A stretch of DNA of 9,377 bases from Lysinibacillus sp. (GCA_012735355.1 JAAYHP010000247.1:1-9377), one strand, 5' to 3'; shown: positions 1 through 5,886, counted from the first letter of the stretch. Numbers and translations are program-made. The notes: generated by a model from the letters alone, not told the origin.

Positions 1-125
1 GAGGAGGCTCGAGTCGGGCCCGTGGAAAGCGTCCCCGGAACGGAAATCAATTTTCAGTTTAATATCAAAAACTCATCATTTTCTTTTAAGAGAAAATGAT
101 GAGTTTTTACTTTTGTCCCAACCTC
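1..125 (-). repeat. Left copy of the terminal inverted repeat (120 bp shared)
   Basis: Bases 6-125 are the exact reverse complement of 9377-9258, with no mismatch over 120 bp. Bases 1-5 (GAGGA) would continue the repeat but have no counterpart because the window stops at the other end. Read from its inner edge outward, the unit starts GAGGTTGGGACAAAAG, has a long hairpin, an AT-rich linker, then a GC-rich block (6-40) containing the palindromes CTCGAG (8-13) and CGGGCCCG (15-22). That block is much richer in GC than the rest of the window. From memory, similar GC-rich blocks ending in a CGGAAATCAA-like stretch are abundant dispersed intergenic repeats in Bacillaceae, so this is probably one end of a longer element cut off by the window edge. 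No ORF lies in it. Confidence 0.9.
67..108. terminator. Bidirectional hairpin terminator inside the left repeat
   Basis: AAAAACTCATCATTTTCT (67-84) pairs perfectly with 91-108: an 18-bp stem with a six-base loop (85-90). Its outer end is A5 on one side and T5 on the other, so a U-run follows the stem in either direction. It would stop transcription entering from outside the window before the gene at 190, or leftward transcription leaving. The stem is AT-rich, so its strength is uncertain. Confidence 0.7.
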
Positions 126-127
126 AG

Positions 128-156
128 TTGACAATATAATTCCATTTATGTAAATA
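128..156 (+). promoter_or_regulatory. Candidate SigA promoter for the CMD-family gene
   Basis: A perfect TTGACA (128-133) is followed 17 bases later by a weak TAAATA (151-156). This would start transcription near 163, about 27 bases before the ATG. Two perfect TATAAT hexamers lie close by. One (135-140) has TTGTCC 16 bases upstream (113-118), taken from the edge of the repeat. The other (162-167) is too near the ribosome binding site to be convincing. A promoter in 113-167 is likely, but which hexamers are used cannot be decided from sequence. Confidence 0.5.
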
Positions 157-189
157 ACCACTATAATTGGAATAAGGGAGGATATTAAT

Positions 190-600
190 ATGACTAAAAG
201 TAAATATGACCAAGGAATTGAGAAAATAAAAGAATTAGTACAAGGAACTGAAGAAGATCCAACAGGTTTCATGGATATTGGTGACGGATTTAAAGATATT
301 GCTCCTGATTTAGAGAGATACGTTGTTGAATTTGCTTTTGGTGATATTTATTCCCGTCCTGGATTAGATAACAAACAAAAAGTAATGACGACGATTACAG
401 CCCTCGTTGCTCAAGGAAAGCCACAAATTGAAATGCATATTAAAACCGGTCTTAGCGTTGGATTAACACCAGAAGAAATTGTAGGTTGTATCGTTCACCT
501 TATCCCGTATACTGGTTTCCCAAGTGTTCTAAATGCGTTAAAAGTTGCTCAAAAAGTATTTGCAGAACAAGGGATTACAGTGAAAACTTTCAATGAGTAA
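190..600 (+). CDS. Carboxymuconolactone decarboxylase family protein
   Basis: A 136-residue, small, soluble, all-helical protein of the CMD/AhpD-like family (PF02627). The domain covers about residues 38-122. The recognisable core is the helix around residues 62-90 (KVMTTITALVAQGK, then EMHIKTGLSVG), followed by LTPEEI and the VHLIPYTGFPSVLNAL segment, matching the family pattern H-x3-Y-x-G-x-P (His103, Tyr107, Gly109, Pro111). The AhpD redox pair CxxC is absent. The only cysteine is Cys100, so a thiol peroxidase role is unlikely and the protein is closer to the gamma-CMD side. No other aromatic-ring degradation genes are nearby, so the true substrate is unknown. The start is clear: AAGGGAGG at 174-181, eight bases before the ATG. 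It has its own promoter region and terminator, so it is monocistronic. Confidence 0.9.
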   Translation: MTKSKYDQGIEKIKELVQGTEEDPTGFMDIGDGFKDIAPDLERYVVEFAFGDIYSRPGLDNKQKVMTTITALVAQGKPQIEMHIKTGLSVGLTPEEIVGCIVHLIPYTGFPSVLNALKVAQKVFAEQGITVKTFNE

Positions 601-612
601 ATAAAATAGATG

Positions 613-649
613 AAAAAACAGTCAGGTGAATTTATCTGGCTGTTTTTTT
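613..649 (+). terminator. Rho-independent terminator of the CMD-family gene
   Basis: Bases 613-625 pair with 636-648 (13 bp, one G.U pair, core ACAGTCAG/CTGGCTGT) around a ten-base loop and run straight into a T7 tract (643-649). It starts 12 bases after the stop codon. This is a strong canonical terminator. Confidence 0.9.
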
Positions 650-668
650 AAAACATTTATCTGGAAAA

Positions 669-904
669 TTGATTGCGATAGTAGTAAATTACTTTTTCCC
701 TGACGGATTGCCATTTATTGATGAAATAATACAAGTGATAGGTATTATTAAACATTTTAAAAATGAACAGGAAACGTGGAACATTTTTTGGAGTTTTGTT
801 CTGAGGAAGAAACTTTACTTTTTACTGTAAAAACACGCACTGAAGCTGAGAAGAAATTTGAGCAATTTGTTGAGGAGGTAATTCTGAAACGGAAGAAGGA
901 TTAA
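669..904 (+). pseudogene. Frameshifted remnant of a small unidentified gene
   Basis: No intact gene longer than about 45 codons is present, but two overlapping frames read like one protein. The first frame (from about TTG 669, open to the TAA at 828-830) gives LIAIVVNYFFPDGLPFIDEI and continues to ETWNIFWSF. The second frame is open after the TGA at 764-766 and ends at TAA 902-904. It gives SEEETLLFTVKTRTEAEKKF then EQFVEEVILKRKKD, with typical charged coding composition. Joining them near 790-800 yields about 78 residues. A terminator-like hairpin lies just after the second stop, as expected of a former gene. I do not recognise the family. Alternatives are a short real ORF from GTG 776 (42 residues, no good ribosome binding site) or an assembly indel. 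Confidence 0.45.
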
Positions 905-918
905 ACTAATCCATCTTC

Positions 919-958
919 AATTAAGGAAACCCAATTTATTAGGGTATCCTTAATTTTT
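919..958 (+). terminator. Terminator-like hairpin after the decayed small gene
   Basis: Bases 920-932 (ATTAAGGAAACCC) pair with 942-954 with one internal mismatch (A928/A946) around a nine-base loop. A short T run (954-958) follows. It lies 15 bases after the stop of the second frame of the 669-904 remnant, supporting the idea that a transcribed gene once ended here. Confidence 0.65.
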
Positions 959-1035
959 ATCCAAAATCAACATTAGAGATTAACAGAGCCTATTAATTAA
1001 AGTGAGATGCTACTAAAACGAAGGGGGTAAAGAAT

Positions 1036-1221
1036 TTGAAGAAAATATTGCTCATTACGTTAGGTGGTACCATTTCAGCACAGGGAGATCATAGATTAGA
1101 TTTGAAGGATTATACATCCGGCTTACTTCAAGGGAATTATTACTTAGAAGATATACCTGAGTTAAAAGAAATAGCTCTGATAGAGAATCGATTCAAAAAG
1201 TTTTTCATCAGTATTAAATAG
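1036..1221 (+). pseudogene. Asparaginase, N-terminal fragment only
   Basis: The 61-residue reading frame begins like an L-asparaginase (PF00710). MKKILLITLGGTISAQGD contains the GGTI loop, whose threonine (Thr12 here) is the family's nucleophile. The stretch around residues 25-50 (DYTSG, YLEDIPELKEIALIE) also fits the family. Asparaginases are about 320-330 residues. Here homology stops near residue 50 (about base 1185) and 11 unrelated codons follow to a TAG. None of the remaining domain, including the second TDT-type catalytic motif, can be found in any frame downstream. The start is TTG with AAGGGGGT at 1021-1028, seven bases upstream. The translation signals are therefore intact, but an active enzyme is not possible. 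A large deletion is the likely cause. Confidence 0.8.
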
Positions 1222-1301
1222 ATTTACATCAAAGCCATTTGCTTCCTATTAGCAAAGTCTTTTACGCCCTAATGTAAATAATAACTGGAATATTTTCACT
1301 A

Positions 1302-1336
1302 AAAAAGGATGTCCCGAAATGGAAGACATCCTTTTT
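1302..1336. terminator. Bidirectional terminator between the asparaginase remnant and the ligase-like gene
   Basis: AAAAAGGATGTC (1302-1313) pairs perfectly with GACATCCTTTTT (1325-1336) over 12 bp around an 11-base loop. A T5 run follows on the plus strand (1332-1336), and an equivalent U run follows on the minus strand because 1301-1306 is A6. It sits nine bases beyond the stop codon of the minus-strand gene at 1346, which it most probably serves. Confidence 0.9.
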
Positions 1337-1345
1337 ATATTTATT

Positions 1346-2536
1346 TTATTTTGTAAAATTATCGAAGTACCCTTGAATGTAGATAATTGGTGTACCTTTA
1401 TCCCCGCTACCTGAAGTTAAATCAGATAACGATCCAATTAAATCCGTTAATCTACGAGGAGTAGTCCCTTGTGATTCCATTGCACCGACTAAATCTTCCT
1501 CTTTATTTTCGATAAATTCTGCAATAGCTTGTTTTAACTCGTCTCCGCGAAGGTGAGAGAAGTTGTTATCTGCTAAATATTTCAGTTTTACTTCATTTGG
1601 TGTACCTTCAAGTCCTTTTGTATAGCCAGGAGATACAACTGGATCTGCAAGCTCCCAAATCTTCCCTACTGGATCTTTAAAGGCACCGTCGCCATAAACC
1701 ATTACTTCTACTGTCTTGCCCGTTAGTTCTTTTAATTTTGCTTGAATCCCTTCAACGATTGGCTGACAGTTATTTGGGAATAGTTTTACGCTATCTTCCG
1801 TTGCTTTATTTGACCCAAGAAGACCGTATTCTTCATTGAAACCACTGCCATTCACTGGCTTAGTTAAAATATCATCAAGCCCATATAACGTTTCTACACC
1901 ATGGTTTTGTAAAATTCTTTTCGTTCTGAAACGAGAATGAATATCGCAAGTTAATACATGCTTCGTATAATCTAAAATTGTTTTTGGGTTGTTTGAGAAT
2001 ATAACTTCACATTCTACCCCTTCAGCTTCTACAAGAGATTTGTAATATTCGATGTAGTCAACCCCTGTAAATGGATGTGGAACATTACCGAAGTGCTTAC
2101 GGAACTCACCTTCAGATAAAACATCTGTCCAAGGATTAATTCCTATTGCATCTAATTCATCGATGTTTACAAGGTGATTTCCTACTTCATCAGAAGGATA
2201 GCTTAACATTAATACGATACGTTTAGCCCCTCTTGCAATCCCTTGTAAACAAATTGAAAATCGATTACGGCTCAAAATTGGGAAAACAACACCAATTGTA
2301 TTGTCACCAAATTTTTCTTTTACGTCTGTTGCGATATCATCAATCGTTGCATAGTTCCCTTGTGCCCGAGCAACGACGGATTCAGTGATTGCTACAATAT
2401 CACGATCTCTAATAGTAAATCCTTCAATGTTTGCGGCATTTAATACCGTATCTACTACGATTTGTTCAATGTTATCTCCATTGTTAATGATCGGACTGCG
2501 AAGCCCACGAACTACTGTACCAACAGCTCTTGTCAA
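1346..2536 (-). CDS. Coenzyme F420-0:L-glutamate ligase-like protein (long form)
   Basis: A 396-residue soluble protein with an F420_ligase (CofE/FbiB-type, PF01996) domain in its N-terminal half. The entry region RGLRSPIINNGDNIEQIV (residues 10-27) and the segment RDRDIVAITESVVARAQGN (43-61) fit the family. Later conserved-looking blocks are CDIHSRFRTKRILQNHGVE (197-215), VNGSGFNEEYGLLGSNKATE (228-247) and VMVYGDGAFKDPVGKIWELA (278-297). Classical CofE is about 250 residues and adds gamma-linked glutamates to F420-0 using GTP. This version has about 150 extra residues. F420 is not known in ordinary Bacillaceae and no F420 gene is nearby, so the real acceptor is probably another molecule. The start is TTG with GAGGAG (2545-2550) eight bases upstream. 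It is divergent from the lysR gene and likely controlled by it. The terminator is at 1302-1336. Confidence 0.82.
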   Translation of the reverse strand: MTRAVGTVVRGLRSPIINNGDNIEQIVVDTVLNAANIEGFTIRDRDIVAITESVVARAQGNYATIDDIATDVKEKFGDNTIGVVFPILSRNRFSICLQGIARGAKRIVLMLSYPSDEVGNHLVNIDELDAIGINPWTDVLSEGEFRKHFGNVPHPFTGVDYIEYYKSLVEAEGVECEVIFSNNPKTILDYTKHVLTCDIHSRFRTKRILQNHGVETLYGLDDILTKPVNGSGFNEEYGLLGSNKATEDSVKLFPNNCQPIVEGIQAKLKELTGKTVEVMVYGDGAFKDPVGKIWELADPVVSPGYTKGLEGTPNEVKLKYLADNNFSHLRGDELKQAIAEFIENKEEDLVGAMESQGTTPRRLTDLIGSLSDLTSGSGDKGTPIIYIQGYFDNFTK

Positions 2537-2606
2537 TTTAATCTCTCCTCTAAGTGAGTATAATTTATGTAAAATTATTTACTCATGTACATATATTTAT
2601 AAGTTT

Positions 2607-2636
2607 ACTATACCCTTATAATATGATATAAGTAAA
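2607..2636 (-). promoter_or_regulatory. Candidate promoter of the ligase-like gene
   Basis: On the minus strand TTTACT (2636-2631) and TATAGT (2612-2607, five of six to consensus) are separated by 18 bases, predicting a start near 2600 and a leader of about 60 bases. The spacer is almost filled by the dyad CTTATA-N6-TATAAG (2615-2632), so a bound regulator would sit directly on this promoter. The -35 match is only four of six. Confidence 0.45.
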
Positions 2637-2666
2637 ATTAATATTTATAATATGTGATATAAGGGT
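2612..2666. promoter_or_regulatory. Tandem dyad operators (probable LysR-type regulator sites) and lysR promoter region
   Basis: TTATAATATG-ATATAAG (2616-2632) recurs as TTATAATATG-TG-ATATAAG (2645-2663), identical except for a two-base insertion and offset by about three helical turns (29-31 bp). Each copy is itself a dyad (TTATA...TATAA). In addition ACCCTTATA (2612-2620) and TATAAGGGT (2658-2666) form an outer inverted repeat embracing the whole region. Each copy also contains a perfect TATAAT (2617-2622 and 2646-2651), either of which could be the -10 of the lysR gene; no good -35 is evident. The arrangement between divergent genes is typical of LysR-type control with autoregulation. Confidence 0.6.
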
Positions 2667-2673
2667 GGCTTAT

Positions 2674-3558
2674 ATGATTGGGAACTTAGATTTATATCGA
2701 ATATTTAATGTTGTTAGTGGCAATAAAAGTTTCTCTAAAGCGGCTCAAGAATTGTACATGACCCAATCTGCGGTCAGCCAAGCCATCATGAAACTTGAAA
2801 ATGAGTTGGGAGTACAGCTTTTTCACCGAACATCTAAAGGAATAGTATTAACGAATGAAGGAAAATTATTAAATGAATATATAAATTCTGCTTTAGGAAT
2901 GATTAATGCAGGAGAAGAAAAAATTTTGGAAATTAATAAATTAAATACGGGACAATTACGTATAGCTGTTGGCGATACGATTTCACGCTATTTTTTGTTG
3001 CCTTATTTGGAAGACTTCCACGCAAGGTACCCTGGAATAAGGCTAAATATTCTCAATGGAACTACATCGGAAATTTGCGATTATATTAAATCAGGAAAGG
3101 CGGATGTGGGAATATGTAACTTGCCAATTAACGACGAAAATCTTGAAATCATTCCTTGCATGGAAGTTAGTGATATTTTTGTGTGCGGAGATAAATTTAA
3201 AAGAATTACGGAAAAGCCGATTAGTTTCGAATATTTAATGAAAATGCCGCTTATTTTCTTAGAGAGAAAATCAAACTCAAGAAAATTTGTGGAAAACTTC
3301 TTTAAGAAGAAGGGTTTTCAACTTTCTCCGGCCTTTGAGTTAGGATCCCACGATTTAGTAGTTGAATTTGCAAAAATCAATTTAGGTATTTCTTGTGTCG
3401 TAAAAGAGTTTGTAAATAATTATTTAGAAAGAGGAGAGTTGTACGAGCTAAAGCTTGAAGAAGAGATTCCAAAAAGAAGCATTGGCATATGTCACTTAAA
3501 AAATGTTCCGTTATCTCGTGCAGCAGGGAAGTTTGTAGAAAAGATACATAAAATTTGA
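2674..3558 (+). CDS. LysR-type transcriptional regulator
   Basis: A 294-residue LysR-family regulator of normal length. The winged helix-turn-helix lies at residues 1-60: SFSKAAQELYMTQSAVSQAI (19-38) covers the recognition region and is followed by the LENELGVQLFHR wing sequence. A linker helix follows, then the type 2 periplasmic-binding-like effector domain (about 93-292), starting GQLRIAVGDTISRYFLLP. The reading frame can be extended to a GTG at 2665, but AAGGGTGG (2661-2668) is placed correctly (five bases) for the ATG at 2674, which I choose. By position the target is the divergent ligase-like gene. The effector is unknown. The dyads at 2616-2663 are the likely binding sites. No strong terminator follows, so transcription may continue toward the DUF378 gene. 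Confidence 0.92.
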   Translation: MIGNLDLYRIFNVVSGNKSFSKAAQELYMTQSAVSQAIMKLENELGVQLFHRTSKGIVLTNEGKLLNEYINSALGMINAGEEKILEINKLNTGQLRIAVGDTISRYFLLPYLEDFHARYPGIRLNILNGTTSEICDYIKSGKADVGICNLPINDENLEIIPCMEVSDIFVCGDKFKRITEKPISFEYLMKMPLIFLERKSNSRKFVENFFKKKGFQLSPAFELGSHDLVVEFAKINLGISCVVKEFVNNYLERGELYELKLEEEIPKRSIGICHLKNVPLSRAAGKFVEKIHKI

Positions 3559-3578
3559 TGGAGTAATCAAATGCTTTT
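3553..3578 (+). terminator. Possible weak terminator of the lysR gene
   Basis: ATTTGAT (3553-3559) pairs with ATCAAAT (3566-3572) over seven bp around a six-base loop, followed by GCTTTT. The stem includes the stop codon and has only one G-C pair, so termination would be poor at best. Confidence 0.25.
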
Positions 3579-3606
3579 ATATAAATTTCCCACTTTTATG
3601 TGTATG

Positions 3607-3696
3607 AATTCCTCCTTTTATACAAAAGATAAAAATGTCATTCAAATATGACTAGTTGCTATAACGAAATGTTTAGAAAAAATAAAAGGAGGAATT
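3607..3696 (+). promoter_or_regulatory. Long-range hairpin able to mask the DUF378 ribosome binding site
   Basis: AATTCCTCCTTTTAT (3607-3621) is the perfect 15-base complement of ATAAAAGGAGGAATT (3682-3696), which contains the whole Shine-Dalgarno AAAGGAGG, four bases before the ATG at 3700. The intervening 60 bases would form the loop. The likely promoter of the gene (extended -10 at 3657-3665) lies inside the loop, so a transcript begun there lacks the masking arm. Only read-through RNA from the lysR side would fold this way. The pairing is seen; the regulatory role is inference. Confidence 0.5.
3657..3665 (+). promoter_or_regulatory. Candidate extended -10 promoter of the DUF378 gene
   Basis: TGC immediately before TATAAC (3660-3665) gives an extended -10 element. 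The best -35-like match is ATGTCA (3635-3640), with a long 19-base spacer. The predicted start near 3672 leaves a leader of about 28 bases carrying an excellent AAAGGAGG. Confidence 0.45.
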
Positions 3697-3699
3697 TTT

Positions 3700-4020
3700 A
3701 TGAGAACCCTTCAAAGAATTGCTTTAGCATTAACAATCATTGGAGCTATTAATTGGGGGTTAATTGGGTTCTTTAACTTTGATTTAGTAGCGACTTTATT
3801 TGGTGGTCAAGAAGAATTTTTATCAAGAGTTATATATAGCTTAGTAGGGCTTAGCGGATTAATTTGTTTAACATTATTATTTAAGCAATGGGAAGATGCG
3901 GATAGTCATGAAGGGGCTAGTTTTAGAGGCAACAATATGAATTATAGGACGGAGTTTGGGGAAGAGACAGATTTATCTTCATTAAAACAGTCTAAAAAGG
4001 ATGAGGAGGAAAAAAGCTAA
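3700..4020 (+). CDS. DUF378 family small membrane protein (YuzA-like)
   Basis: A 106-residue protein with two predicted transmembrane helices, about residues 7-27 and 42-61. The signature IIGAINWGLIGFFNFDLVAT (13-32) with the following LFGG is the hallmark of DUF378 (PF04070; B. subtilis YuzA is a member). The family's function is unknown. Family members are often only about 60-80 residues. This one has an additional hydrophilic, charged tail (about 63-106, ending DEEEKS), probably cytoplasmic. The ribosome binding site is AAAGGAGG at 3685-3692, seven bases before the ATG, and it can be sequestered by an upstream complementary arm. The gene is monocistronic, with the terminator at 4048-4081. 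Confidence 0.88.
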   Translation: MRTLQRIALALTIIGAINWGLIGFFNFDLVATLFGGQEEFLSRVIYSLVGLSGLICLTLLFKQWEDADSHEGASFRGNNMNYRTEFGEETDLSSLKQSKKDEEEKS

Positions 4021-4047
4021 TCCCCATATTAAAATAAATGCAAAGGA

Positions 4048-4081
4048 AAAGACGGGGCAATCCGCTAACAGCCCCGTCTTT
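4048..4081. terminator. Shared convergent terminator
   Basis: AAAGACGGGGC (4048-4058) pairs perfectly with GCCCCGTCTTT (4071-4081) around a 12-base loop. It serves the DUF378 gene on the plus strand and, read in reverse, the exporter gene, whose TGA stop (4083-4081) touches the stem. The minus-strand direction has the better U run (TTTTCC). Confidence 0.88.
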
Positions 4082-5049
4082 CAATTGCTTGACATCGCTC
4101 TTTCAAAAATGTCTTTCTTAATGATTAAATAGTTCTTGATTTCAAAGTTTAAATAAAAAAGGTTTGCTCGAATTTCAAATTCTTCTCTAGTTTTTGGCAA
4201 TGCCATTTCACGAATGGAATCCTCGTACTCTTCTAATTGTTTTAATGCAATGGATGTATCTCCTGAATCAACATGTTGGCTAATGTTATGGAAAATATTC
4301 GCAAGCATTCCCCGTTGCTTTACATTTAACTTCGATGAAGCAACAATCTTTATAATAGTAGCCATCTGCTTTAAAATTTCCAATTGATTTTCTCGCATTT
4401 CAAGATAATAATAATCTTTATTTTCTTTTCTTAAAAGATGATTTTCCACATCTTGAATAACAACGTTTTTCGCTTGATTGATTGTACTTTCTACTTCCAT
4501 TAATTCTTTCCCGTCCCAAATCCGCTCACTATTTTTAAGCAAACTTGAGAATTCGTAAAGAATGATGCGAAACTTATCTTCAATTTCTGCCCTATATTTT
4601 TTTATTTCGTTTTTAAAGCTTGGCATAATGCTGTTTACAAGAAACGCTATTCCCATACCGATGAAAATAATATAAAGCTCATTCAAGATATTTTCTATAC
4701 TAACTTCTTTAAATGTATAAATATGTGTAACGATTACAATGCTTGTGATAAACCCTTCTTGAAGGCGAGTTTTCACTAATATAGGAACGAACAACAAAAT
4801 AAATATAGTTAACACGATAGGATGATACCCTATTAGTTCAAAACAAAGCGAACCAAGCATTAAAGATAAAAGGGATGCGAAAAACTTTTTTTGGATGGAA
4901 TGCAATGTTTTTTTCTTTGTCTTTTCGATGCACATTATAACAATGATTGCAGCAAATGAACCGAATTCTAAGTTGAGTAAGCTTGCAATCCAAATTGCGA
5001 GTCCCGCACCTATTGCGGTTTTAATTGTCCGATATCCCATTCCAACCAT
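4081..5049 (-). CDS. Aromatic acid exporter family protein (YqjA-like)
   Basis: A 322-residue inner-membrane protein of the ArAE_1 family (PF06081 with the C-terminal PF11728 domain; B. subtilis YqjA relatives, formerly DUF939). It begins MVGMGYRTIKTAIGAGLAIW, typical of the family. About six hydrophobic helices occupy the first 145 residues. The remaining 180 or so are a soluble, helical, charge-rich cytoplasmic domain. By analogy it may export aromatic carboxylic acids, but no substrate has been shown for the Bacillus members. The frame extends to an ATG at 5058. I prefer the ATG at 5049 because AGGA (5061-5058) is eight bases upstream of it, while the first ATG has nothing suitable. It lies downstream of rluF on the same strand but has its own likely promoter. 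Confidence 0.85.
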   Translation of the reverse strand: MVGMGYRTIKTAIGAGLAIWIASLLNLEFGSFAAIIVIMCIEKTKKKTLHSIQKKFFASLLSLMLGSLCFELIGYHPIVLTIFILLFVPILVKTRLQEGFITSIVIVTHIYTFKEVSIENILNELYIIFIGMGIAFLVNSIMPSFKNEIKKYRAEIEDKFRIILYEFSSLLKNSERIWDGKELMEVESTINQAKNVVIQDVENHLLRKENKDYYYLEMRENQLEILKQMATIIKIVASSKLNVKQRGMLANIFHNISQHVDSGDTSIALKQLEEYEDSIREMALPKTREEFEIRANLFYLNFEIKNYLIIKKDIFERAMSSN

Positions 5050-5077
5050 AAGTACCATCCTGCTGTTCTTAATATTA

Positions 5078-5106
5078 ATAGTAGTTATATTATTCTAACA
5101 TATCAA
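5078..5106 (-). promoter_or_regulatory. Candidate promoter of the exporter gene
   Basis: On the minus strand TTGATA (5106-5101, five of six) and TACTAT (5083-5078, four of six) are separated by exactly 17 bases, predicting a start near 5071, about 22 bases before the ATG at 5049. Confidence 0.5.
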
Positions 5107-5178
5107 AAAGAAGGATACATAATAAATATAAATGACTAAATAGATTGTTTGGATGAAACAACTATATTCAGAGAACGG

Positions 5179-5886
5179 TTACCATTCTTTAGGCTCGTAG
5201 TTTAAATCTCTAAATAATTGAGCCTTTTCTTTCTTCGTTAAATCTCTCCATTGTCCTGGTGGGAGATTTCCTAAATGAATATTCATGATTCGTATTCGTT
5301 GTAATCGCAAAACTTCATACCCTAATGCAGAGCACATGCGACGAATTTGGCGGTTTAGTCCTTGGGTCAAAATGATATTAAATTCGTATTTTGATAATTG
5401 CTCCACTTTACAAGGCAGGGTTTTTGTCCCTAAAATTTTCACACCCTCCGACATCTTTTTCAAAAATTCTGGAGTGATAGGCTTGTCTACTGTAACGATA
5501 TATTCCTTTTCATGTTTATTTTCAGAACGTAAAATTTCGTTTACGATATCGCCATCGTTCGTAAGAAGTATTAACCCCTCTGAATCTTTATCTAATCGTC
5601 CAATATGGAATATTCTTAAAGGGTGATTCACTAAATCAATAATATTCCCCTTTACTCCTTTTTCCGTTGTACACGTAATGCCTACAGGTTTATTTAAAGC
5701 GATATAGACATTATTCCTAGCGACATAAATTTGATTTCCATCAACTCGAACATCATCTCCAGGTTGCACTTGGTCACCAATTTTTGCCCGTCTACCATTA
5801 ATCTTAACTCTTCCTTCAGCAATTAATTTATCTGCTACTCGTCTAGATGCTTTTCCTGATTCACTTATAAATTTATTAATTCGCAT
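5179..5886 (-). CDS. rluF: 23S rRNA pseudouridine(2604) synthase RluF
   Basis: A 235-residue RsuA/RluB/E/F-type pseudouridine synthase. An S4 RNA-binding domain covers residues 1-50 ([20 protein letters not shown]). The catalytic domain follows, with the [15 protein letters not shown] motif and catalytic Asp99. [10 protein letters not shown] (66-75), the [10 protein letters not shown] region (80-89) and [20 protein letters not shown] fit RluF rather than RluB. RluF converts U2604 (E. coli numbering) of 23S rRNA and, in E. coli, also acts on tRNA-Tyr U35. The start ATG has AAAGGTG (5894-5900) seven bases upstream. Only a weak hairpin (TTGTTT/AAACAA, 5145-5161) follows, so some read-through into the exporter gene is possible. 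The assignment is by sequence motif and not by measured activity. Confidence 0.9.
   Translation of the reverse strand: MRINKFISESGKASRRVADKLIAEGRVKINGRRAKIGDQVQPGDDVRVDGNQIYVARNNVYIALNKPVGITCTTEKGVKGNIIDLVNHPLRIFHIGRLDKDSEGLILLTNDGDIVNEILRSENKHEKEYIVTVDKPITPEFLKKMSEGVKILGTKTLPCKVEQLSKYEFNIILTQGLNRQIRRMCSALGYEVLRLQRIRIMNIHLGNLPPGQWRDLTKKEKAQLFRDLNYEPKEW

Noticed and set aside
54..272. Minus-strand 72-residue ORF overlapping the left repeat and the CMD gene start
   Set aside because: It runs through the repeat hairpin and the promoter, ribosome binding site and first codons of a well-supported gene, has no ribosome binding site and resembles no family.
1190..1300. Short open stretches on the minus strand after the asparaginase fragment (for example GFDVNLFNTDEKLFESI)
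   Set aside because: They are interrupted by stops within about 30 codons, have no start signals and match no family I recognise, so they are not supported as a gene.
2385..2621. Plus-strand ORF opposite the start of the ligase-like gene
   Set aside because: It is the antisense shadow of conserved coding sequence and crosses the divergent promoter region.
2665..2673. GTG start for the LysR regulator, three codons upstream of the chosen ATG
   Set aside because: That GTG is part of the AAGGGTGG ribosome binding site serving the ATG at 2674.
5145..5161. Hairpin TTGTTT/AAACAA after rluF as a terminator
   Set aside because: Only six AT-rich base pairs and no proper U run; too weak to call.
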